From assembly GCA_943735955.1 (NCBI GenBank), contig OX030969.1, forward strand, positions 4,741,624 to 4,805,623: DNA of 64,000 nt, in the 5' to 3' direction. The stretch comes from Piscicola geometra (lineage: Eukaryota; Annelida; Clitellata; Hirudinida; Piscicolidae). Below, one piece after another: positions 29,601 to 38,641 of the stretch. The notes beneath the pieces were generated by a model. It made no database searches and was not told the DNA's origin. It saw only the letters and a program-made list of their open reading frames with translations. How positions within the stretch are numbered: the first letter of the stretch is position 1; the number at the start of each line of letters is the position of its first letter. Made by a program: the position numbers and the translations under genes.

Positions 29601-30939
29601 AGTGTGAAAACTTTCACAAAACCTCTTTTATAAATAAAATATGTAACGCAATTAAATCCGAACACCCCTCGAAATACCTGGGTAACTTCTGTGAGCTTGT
29701 TATAGGACAGATTAACCTCTGAAATCCACTTCAGACCCCCAAACGACCGTGGGATTTTCTGGATCTCATTATGGGATAAATCCAACTTTCTAAGTCTCTT
29801 CAACATCCAAAAAGACTCCGGGATGGATGTCAAGAGATTATTCGATCCATTTAATTCATCTAGCGCGTAACCTAAAATACAAAAATCTTCCTGGATTTCT
29901 TTGATGCTGTTATTAGACACATCGAGGTTACGTAGGTACTTTGTGAAGCCAACTTTGGCGGGAAGTTCTGTTAGTTTGTTGTGGGCGAGGTTGAGTGTGG
30001 TTAGGCAGTTGAGGCGGTCAATGGTTGATGGGAGCTTGTCGAGGAGGTTGTTTTGGAGGTAAAGTTCGTGTATTTGTAGTGGTTTGCCCTGTGGTGGTGT
30101 TGGCGTGGTGGTGTGGTTTGGTCTGTGGTCGTGGTGGTGGATGGTTTGAATTTCCATGATGTTGTGATGGTAGTTGTTTGCGGATAGTGTGGTAATGGTA
30201 GCCGCGTGGGCATGGTTTTTAGTGGAGGTGGTTGATGGAAAGAGAGGTTGATGAGGGGATGGGTTGATAAGATTCCTAACACAAAACCAACCTCACCACC
30301 CTCTTGCCCCAAACCCACCTTAACTGGCGCTAGCTTTCTGATGCGGTTGTTAGACACATCAACCACAGCAGGCCTCTTATACATCTTCTTGGGCAGAGAA
30401 CGAATCAAATTGCCCGAAAGATCCACCATTTCCAGCGTTTTGGAATTCCCCAAACTTTTCGGGATCGACTTTATCTTATTTCCCCTTCCAATCAACGTCC
30501 TCAACGGCGGTCTAAAAAGTCCGTTTGGCAGTTTTTTAATACGATTTTCAGAAACGTCCATATGGACGAGTTCCTTCAGCTTCGAGATGGAGTTTGGCAG
30601 TTTCGAGATGTAGTTGTGTCGCACGTCGATCAGCTGCAAGCGAGAAAGAACCGATATTTTCGCGGGGATGTCGGTCAGGAGGTTCCTAGGAGCCTCGAGT
30701 CGCCGGGCGATCCACGCTATTTCCTCGTTCAGCGTCAGTTCCTTCGGCCATTTCTTCATCAGCACCGTGTCGAAACACAACTCAGCGCCCGGCTCCGGAC
30801 GACGGTCGATCAGGTAGGTTTTGATGTTGATGAAGCGTTTTATTTGAGGCACCAAAGCCACTATCTTGCTGCCCGGCCCCATCACTGGAATGTGCTTTTC
30901 CTTCGTGAGGCCTTTGCTTGAAGGGGTCGTCGTCGTCAT
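20612..30939 (-). CDS. Large leucine-rich-repeat protein, 778 aa, family unassigned
   Basis: Eight exons in transcript order: 30319-30939, 29678-30088, 29330-29471, 28728-28986, 28112-28413, 26665-27047, 26290-26428, 20612-20691. They sum to 2337 nt with all phases closing. The first ~100 residues (from [20 protein letters not shown]) are not LRR. From about residue 90 there are some 20 LRRs of the LxxLDLSHNxLxxLP type (for example [30 protein letters not shown]), broken around residues 470-510 by a non-LRR segment with [17 protein letters not shown]. No signal peptide, membrane span or kinase domain was seen, so a cytosolic scaffold is the simplest guess. The short last exon ([13 protein letters not shown]) caps the final repeat. 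I do not recognise the family. Intron 7 is 5.6 kb of minisatellite. Confidence 0.85.
20830..26289 (-). repeat. 5.4 kb 39-bp minisatellite in LRR gene intron 7
   Basis: About 135 units; plus-strand core CACATGCACACCCACCCC then TCCTCTACCCACCCACTCACC. The array runs right up to the exon 7 donor, whose GTGTGCATG is part of a unit. Diagnostic variants recur 1803 bp apart (21164-21731 and 22967-23534) and again about 1387 bp further on, showing higher-order duplication. 39 is a multiple of 3, so all three plus frames stay open for about 1,800 codons. Confidence 0.96.
27055..27830 (-). repeat. 14-bp minisatellite in LRR gene intron 5
   Basis: About 54 units of GTGTGGTTTGGTTG (plus strand), with occasional TTTGGGTTG variants. 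It lies next to the exon 6 acceptor and reads CCAAACCACACC on the sense strand. Confidence 0.96.
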
Positions 30940-31786
30940 CGTGGTAGTGGTAGAGGGGGGGTAGTAGTAGTAGTAGTAGAGGTAGTAGTAGTAGAGGTAG
31001 TAGTCAAAGTAGTGGTGCTAGTAGTAGTAGTATTGGCGGTGTTGAAAAACTGATGTTGGTTGATGTTTAGGGCAAAAAAATAAATAGAGTTTTAAAAACG
31101 GTCGAAAGTGCTCAATGAAAAAGTATCGGCAAAAAAATTTCGCGTTTATTTTGTTTTCAAAATAAAAACAGTTTTGCACGAGATTCCACTACAGTTTTGC
31201 GCAGGTTGTTTTTATTTACAGCTTGACGTCTCGAAAAAGTTTTAGCACTTCCAAAATTTCAAGTTTCGATTTTTATTGGAGTGCGTTCTTTAGAGTTGAT
31301 AAAAAAATGGAAAAAATTATAGATGAATTCAAAATACGCAATTTAACTTCAAAACTATTATTAATATTTTTTAATTTTAGACAAAGATTTCAATTTATTT
31401 TATTCGCGCTTATCTTCTTATTTTTTATTTCAAATAAAAACACTGACTCATTTATTTTGATTAAACTCAACCATCTTTATCAACAACCTTTCCCCCTCTC
31501 CTTCCAACCACTCTCACAAATTCATTCATTCTTTTTTCTCTGAAATAATGGCTGTAAGTGTAGAGTGAGATGGTGATGATGGGATGGATGGCTAGGATAA
31601 TGAGAAGGTTTCTTTTCAAACTTGCTCTCATCCCAATGCTTTGACCTAAGGCAGTGATTTGAAAAGATTCATAACTAAAATTTAACTATTTTAATTATTC
31701 CAAAACATTAAATACCTAAATACTAATTAAACATATATGTCTTAATTTAAGTATAAAAATAACTTACTTTTTAAATTATAAGATTT
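30940..31786. other. 5' flank of LRR gene
   Basis: Contains a GTA/GTAGAG tract (30955-31040), then AT-rich unique sequence. No exon could be supported. It presumably holds the LRR gene promoter and the 3' flank of the small upstream gene. Confidence 0.5.
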
Positions 31787-31791
31787 TTATT
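31786..31791 (-). terminator. AATAAA overlapping the stop codon of the small ORF
   Basis: The last codons read GAA TAA AAA on the minus strand, so the stop TAA lies inside an AATAAA hexamer. Confidence 0.5.
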
Positions 31792-31978
31792 CAACTTTTA
31801 TTTCTCTATTCCCTTTCAGAGCCTCATCAGCTATGTTATAGCAAGATTCTTCCAAGCTAGTAGGAACAGTGGAAGAATGCCTTTTCCTTATTGACTGGCT
31901 ATACAATGCAACACATGCTGTGAGAATGGGTGGAAGAGCCAAGACTGGGACTATGTTCTTTTTCAAAAAATTGATCAT
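31787..31978 (-). CDS. Small single-pass membrane protein, 63 aa, unknown
   Basis: ATG-initiated single-exon frame MINFLKKNIVPVLALPPILT onward. A hydrophobic span at about residues 9-27 follows a short basic N-terminus; the rest is polar (QSIRKRHSS, then an acidic tail). The layout resembles small mitochondrial or ER membrane proteins, but I do not recognise the family. The sequence TTTCTAG lies 2 nt upstream of the ATG and looks like a splice acceptor, suggesting a 5'UTR intron. It sits on the same strand between the LRR gene and the Gln/Cys-rich gene. It could still be a chance ORF. Confidence 0.55.
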   Translation of the reverse strand: MINFLKKNIVPVLALPPILTACVALYSQSIRKRHSSTVPTSLEESCYNIADEALKGNREIKVE

Positions 31979-32260
31979 ATCTAGAAATATTTTTATTTAT
32001 TTATATTTTAAATACTTTTGAGTTGAAAATTTTATTATCATCATTAATGAGTTTTCATAGAATTTAAGTTATGAAGAAAATTAAATGATTACTTTTAATT
32101 TAAAGTTTTAAATCACGTTTTAAAGAACCACACGAAAAGGTAACTGCTATTTATTTATTATTCAAGCGCTCCCTTAGATTGCTTTTTAAAAAATTGATAA
32201 ACTCCAGCTATTTGAAAAAAAACGTTAAAAAATATTATTAAAATGTCTTTTCAATAAAAC

Positions 32261-34718
32261 CTAAACGTATCCGTAAGGATTATAGTAGGGATGGTAGGGG
32301 TATAAATGATAAACAGATTGATCGTGGGTCGCCGGGAAATCCAGGGGTGGCTTCGCTGGATTATTGGCCGTGAAGTTGGTGTGGTGGTGGCCGTGATTTC
32401 CGTGGCGAGTGTGGGTGGTGTGGCTCTGTTGCGTAGACTGAGGCATACGGGAGGATGAGAGCTGAGCCATGGTAGCGTCAGATGGGGGACTGTGGACCCT
32501 GGCCATTTCTCTGGGGTTCTTGTAGAGATTTGCCACGAGGTGTGAAATGTTTGAGAGTGTAGATAAGTTGTCTAAGCCCCCGCCTGATGGATTCAAAATG
32601 GTGGGAAGAATGAAGATCTCTTGTTTCTTTTCTTCTTGGTGGTATTGTTGTGGTTGTGGGGGTTGTTGTTGATATTGTTGTTGAGAGGGCATGGGGTATT
32701 GTTGTTGTTGTTGACATGGCTGAAAACATTGTTGTTGTTGTTGTTGTTGAAAGGGTTGTTGGTAAGATTGTTGTTGTTGTTGACAAGGTTGTGGTTGGAA
32801 CTGTTGTTGAGGGGGAGATTGCTGAAGTTGTTGTTGCTGTTGTGGTGGTGGTGGGCAACAACAACAAAGAATAGGAGAACAGCAAGTTTGTGAAGCCTCA
32901 GGACAGCATTGTTGCGTTTGGTTTTGTGGTAGTTGCATGGGTTGTTGTTGTTGTTGTTGAGACAAACATATACGTTGTTGTTGTTGTTGTGGCGGTGGTG
33001 GTGGTGGTGGACAACATCGGAAACAGTGGGGTAGGCAGTAGACGCATTGCGGGCATTGGCAACAGTCGGCACATGGTCGATTTGGTGGAACTTGTTGTTG
33101 TTGCGGACATTGTTGAGGGCATTGTGGTTGTTGTTGCCGTTGTTGTTGCGGACATTGTTGAGGACATTGTGGTTGTTGTTGCCGTTGTTGTTGTTGACAA
33201 CACTGATAACTACGCGAAGCCATAAGTTCCTGTTGATTACACGGACTGTATTGTTGAGCTCGGAAAAGATTGGGTGGTATGTTGGGCGGACAAGGCTGGT
33301 TCGGACAAGAAGGGGTGCATGGGCAGCACTGGGAGTCCATCTGAGTGGCCCCGCCCCCTGAGGGACTACACAGCTGATAGACCAATTGGGGCAGCGGAAG
33401 TCCCGCGTGATTGGTCGGTTCCTCGGACTCTTCAAATTCGGGCACGCATAGGTGGCATTGTTTGGGCCTCAAACTGGGGTAGCGACTGAAGTGGGAGCAT
33501 GGCACCTGCAGGAATTTGGGAGGGTATTCGTCCAGTTGTTGCGTTTGTTGTTGCCGCAGTTGCGCGTTCGTCAGGGGCGTGGCTTCGATGCAAGTGCCGG
33601 TGTTGTTGTTGCAGGTGTCGTTGTTCTTGTAGCAGTTTGGGTTGTAGACCGTCTTCGTGTTTGGGAATCTCTGTTGGGGAGAGGGGTGGAGGGGGGAGGG
33701 GGAAGTGGAGGGGGGGAGGGGAGAGTGGTGAAGGGGGGAGGGGGGAGGGGAGAGGGGTGGAGGGGGGAGGGGAGAGTGGTGGAGGGGAGAGTGGTGGAGG
33801 AGGAAGGGGGAGGGGAGAGGGGAGAGTGGTGGAGGGGGGAGGGAAGAGTGGTGGAGGAGGGAGGGAGGAGGAGGAAGGGGTGGAAGGGGAGGGGGGAGGG
33901 GGAAGGGGTGGAGGGGGGGAGGAGTGGAGGGAGGAGGGAGGAGAGAAGAGGAGTGGAGAGAAGAGGGGGTGAAGGGATGCGGGTGGGTGGGAGTGGTTGG
34001 AAGGTAAAAAATGACGATGGGGATGAATGTGGGTGGAAGGTGGGGTGGGATGGGCATGAGAAGTGAGGAATGGAGTGGAACAGAAAGGTGGATGTGGGTG
34101 GAGTTGTTTGGAAGGGAGTTGGACAAAGTGGAGAAGGAAGAATGAGTGGAAATGACCAAATGGAATTAAATGTGGGAAAAAAAAGTTTAATAATTATAAA
34201 AGGAGATTAATGTGAAGTCTTCCAGGACTACCTTCAAGACGGTATCTTTGGGTTTGAAAATTGTTTTGTATATTTCGTATTCTTTTGGCATTTGCGTCTG
34301 CGATTTAATAAATATCTTAATTAAATATTTTTCAATAAATATTATTCTAAACATTTTAGTGAATAAAAAACAATATTCTAAATAATTAAATACAGTTAAA
34401 TGAGATTGATTGTGAAGAGAGAAGAGGGGTGGGATCAAACGGCATAATGAACCCAGTTGATTTTTGCATTTAATTAGCATATTTAATCCCCTATCACAAA
34501 CCATTCACTCGAATAACGGTGGTAGTTATAGTAGAAAATCGATAAAAAATCGAAGAATAAAAAAATCGAACCGATGACGAATCTTTGATGTTTTTGTCTC
34601 TCGATGGTGGATTTTCTTTGTTTTTTTTGTCTCTGGGCGGCGATTCTTTGGTCTTTTTCTCGCTTCCAGCCGCCTTCTTTTTGGGTTTTTCTGCTTTCTT
34701 TTTGCTTTCTTTCTTCAT
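32261..34718 (-). CDS. Lys-rich N-terminus plus Gln/Cys-rich protein, 540 aa, unknown
   Basis: Three exons in transcript order: 34572-34718, 34232-34297, 33670-32261 (147 + 66 + 1410 nt), all phase 0 with GT/AG ends. Exon 1 is almost all Lys/Glu/Pro (KKESKKKAEKPKKKAAGSEK). Exon 2 encodes KEYEIYKTIFKPKDTVLK. Exon 3 starts RFPNTKTVYNPNCYKNN, has a non-repetitive segment with LPLPQLVYQLCSPSGGG, then about 200 residues of Gln, Cys and Pro (CPQQCPQQQ units), and ends HPYYNPYGYV. No signal peptide, so the cysteines are probably not secreted disulphides. No family recognised. The same frame upstream of the ATG continues as Lys-rich codons beyond a TGA, see findings. Confidence 0.7.
33672..33990 (-). 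repeat. GGGGAG/GGTGGA tract in intron 2 of the Gln/Cys-rich gene
   Basis: Irregular GGAGGGGAGAGTGGTGG units on the plus strand form a long CT-rich tract on the sense strand directly before the exon 3 acceptor CCCCAACAG. Confidence 0.88.
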
Positions 34719-37700
34719 AGACGCGATCTTCTCATCTTCCTTTCATTCGGCCTTCTTGTGTTTCTTGTTTTTGTTTACGCTCGGATCAATCAAAACAAAA
34801 CACTTTTCAAAGCTACACGGAATGCAGCGTTAAATACTTTTTTTTTGAAAGTTTAAATCTTAATTTCAAAGTTTAAAATTTTCCCGTTAAAATCATAAAA
34901 TCATAAACTTTTAGTTTTCTTAAAAGAAAAGGTACTTAGACGAACGAAACGGCTAATAATTGCGCGCCTCACAAAGACTTTTTCATCCGATTAAGCGCTA
35001 CGTGAATGTAACTCTACGCCCTCTTTGTCTTAATGCATTTAGAACGCCTTTTCAGATTTCCATCTCTTACATTCCTCCTTTTTTCTTTCTTTTTTACATT
35101 TTCCTCTTTTTTTCTGTAAATATTTATCGTCTTTTTATTTATAATTATTAATGTATTATTTAAAAAAAAATAAACTTATTGTTCTTTGTTTTCTTTATTT
35201 GTTCCCTCCATAATTGTTTTTCCACAATGACGATCTCTTAGACTTTTATCGATTGCAACTCTTCGACGTAAGCACTCAAGGAATATAGACCTCCATCCCT
35301 CCACCACCACCCTCCATCCCTCCACCTCTACCCTTTTTCATTCATTCATCCACCACCCTCTCCTATTCATCCTTCCACCTCCTTTATTATCCTCCACTAC
35401 CCTCCTTCATTCATTTCCATACCACCTCCTCCATCCTTCATCTATCCTTCCTTCATCACTTTCACCTCTTCCTTCATTCATCCCTCCATTACCTTCATTC
35501 ATTCTACATTTATCCTCCCCCATCTTCTTTCCAATCCACCATTCATCCCTTTATCACCTCATCTATTCATCCTCCATTCATCTTTTTTACCACCACCACC
35601 TTCCTTCTTCCCCCACCCTCCATCTCCTCCCCCTTGCCAACTCCCTTCTCCCCACTTCTTCCCCACCCCCCTACCACCACCTCTTCCCCAGCCCCCCCAC
35701 CACCCCCCACCACCACCCCCCACACCACCCCCCCACCACCACTCCCCATCACCACCCCCTACCCCCACCACTACCTCTACCACCACTCCACCACCACCAC
35801 ATTAATGAACGAACAGACGTTAAACATTCATACTTGTAATTGAGGCAAGACGGTAAATACGGCAGGTAAAGTGCAGCTGCTACTGCAAAGAAATGATGAT
35901 GATGATTATGAGGATGATGGTTATGATGATGATTATGATGATGATTATGATGATGATTATGATGATGATTATGATGATGATTATGATGATGATTATGGTG
36001 ATGATTATGATGATGATTATGATGATGATTATGATGATGATTATGATGATGATTATGATGATGATTATGATGATGATTATGATGATGATTATGATGATGA
36101 TTATGATGATGATGATTATGATGATTATGATGATTATCATGATTATCATGTTGATCATGATGATGATGATTATGATGATGGTTATCATGATGATCCTGAT
36201 GATTATTTTTAATGGGAGTAATATTTTTTTCGCTGTTATAATTTATCATTATTATTATTATTAATGATTTAGAATGAAAAAGAAGTTTGATGAGATTTAG
36301 TAAATAAGACAATGGATAAATCCTATTTGAAAACGCAAACTGATTGCCCCATCGTTGCATGGGCGGCAATTCTGGAAGGGTTCTGGGTTCCGGACCCCCC
36401 TACTTTTTGAGTCGGCCTTAATGTGGACCACCCATTTTTTAGGTCGGCCTTAATGTGGACCCCCCCACTTTTTTCAATATTTAATAAAAACTTTTGTTTG
36501 ATACGAGCATAATCGTCAACCATGGCATAAAACAGAATGTTTATATAGTAATACATTGTGAGATGTGTAGTTATAGTGAAAGCTGTCTAAAACCAAACTA
36601 TTCTTTGCTTACTTAAATATTCGTATAAAAGCAGAAGTTTAAAATGTTTTTTTAAGTGGGAGAAAGGGGGGGGAGCAGAAGTCTAGAACCCCCCTCCCCC
36701 CCCCCCCCCCCCCAGGATCATCCATCTTGGGTAGGACCCCCCCCCCCCCCAGATGACTGTCCCTGCGTCGTTGGTGCATAGTTGTGCCATGGGTACACCA
36801 TGGTTTTCTGGTGGTTGAAAGGTGAGTGAAGAGATGGATTAATGCAAATCAAAACAATTTAGAATTTTCAATAGACCATCCTACGTCACGATCTACTTAG
36901 TGTCGAGTGGAGTGTTTGTGTAAGAAGAAAAATTGTGAACAAAAAAGTTGATTAAAAAATTATTTTTATTGGGGGTGGATCATTATAATTGTATTTATAT
37001 AGAAAATTAGTTTAGTTTGTTAATGCAAATAATAAATATTTCATTCATATAAAAATTAATTAGTTTTTAATTTAATTAGTAAAACAGTAAATTATTGAAA
37101 CAAAATTGTGTGATGATTTCACATTAAAGATCTAATTTAGAAAATATTTATGAAATATCTTTAAAAAGTCTAAAACAAAATTAAATTTATGAAAAGGAGA
37201 GTTGATTAAAAACAATTTAAGAACAATGAAAACAAAAAAGCAAAAAGTTTTAGAATACGAAACAGACGTCAAAGCTGTGTGGGTGATTGTTTGGTGTGGT
37301 TGTAGGCAACAATAGATGTTTCAATGGAAGAAAAAAAAGAAAAATAAATAGAAAAACGAACAAAAACGATGAAAAAAAAAAATAATGATATATAATGGGA
37401 AAAATATATCAAGAAAAAAATAAATGGTGCATAAAAAATTTAAAAATAAATCTCTTTAGAGGAAAAGTGTTTGTGGCGGCTAAGAGGCAGAAAGAATTGG
37501 CATTCAAATGTCTTTAGCGGTCGCGATGGGGTGTCATTGTTGAAGAACTGTTGAGGTTGAATTGATTTGCGAGAACACATTAGAGGTATATAATGGTGGG
37601 TGTGGGGGGTGAGGGAGAGGTGTTGTTGGTGGTAGTGTTGGGAGGGGGGGAGGGTGGGAGTGATGTTGGTGGAAGGGGTGAAAGTGGAAGAGTGGTGGTG

Positions 37701-38280
37701 TGGGAGGGGTGGATGGATGACGTGGGTCAAGATTGAGGGTTAATAAAGCCTTGTATCACTTTCGATTTCCCACCATCTTTCCACCCATCCACACACAAAC
37801 CAACTAACACCACCCCTCTCAATCACCACACACTTCGGCCAGTCTCATCTCCTCCACACTTCCCCATTCCTTCACCCACACAAATAATCCCCCCCCCCAC
37901 CCAAGCCTCCTCATATCAATTACCACGACCCAATTAGGCCCTATAAAGGCTCCATTACTGACCCACTTACATACTCTTTATGTCTTTATATTCACTTAAT
38001 GCTGTATTGTTTTGCATTGTAATGCTTTGTAAAAGAGAAATATATAATATATGTATATATAACTTTTTTAGATTTCTCTGTGTAAAATATATGTATCACT
38101 TCATTCTATATTCATAAATACGTATAGATACTTATTCATATATTCATAGTTAACCCCGCCCCCACTTGCCCTCAACCAATCACATTTCATTTCTCCACCA
38201 ATCAGAGGCCACCATCGGGTTTATGGAATTGCGCTCTTTAAGACTCCCTTTAAGTGATTGCCTAAAAGTGGAATTATGGG

Positions 38281-38336
<56 letters not shown>

Positions 38337-38501
38337 AGGAATAGGATGAAGAAGATGATGATGATAGAGGTAATGATGATGGTGTTTGTGGTATATAAAT
38401 AGACGTGCAAAGGTGATGCAATTAATACAACACTTTTTTTGAGTTGATTTGTAACGAATTATTTGTTTAAATCCTAAAAAAATTTTAAAAAGCTTTTCCA
38501 A
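34719..38501. other. 3.8 kb gene-poor interval
   Basis: No convincing exon. It holds AT-rich unique DNA (34840-35260), CT-rich CATCC-like DNA (35290-35800), a 12-bp GATGATTATGAT array (35885-36200), a duplicated GTCGGCCTTAATGTGGACC motif (36400-36470), long C homopolymers (36690-36755), AT-rich DNA (36900-37450), and GATGAT at 38281-38335. The homeobox gene promoter presumably lies at the right end. Confidence 0.6.
35885..36210 (+). repeat. 12-bp GATGATTATGAT array
   Basis: About 25 near-perfect units. Open in all frames on both strands (Asp/Tyr, Met/Ile, Ile and His/Asn readings), so none is treated as coding. Confidence 0.95.
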
Positions 38502-38595
38502 ATGTTTAGTATTGAGAGTATTTTGAAGAAGGGAGCAAAGGAAATTGAATGTGAGTGTTGTCGTAAGGGAGGGAAGAAGGACGATGAAGACGAAT

Positions 38596-38641
<46 letters not shown>

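Noticed and set aside
36323..36556. Minus-strand 77-codon frame
   Set aside because: Overlaps the duplicated GTCGGCC motif and has no splice context or recognisable sequence.
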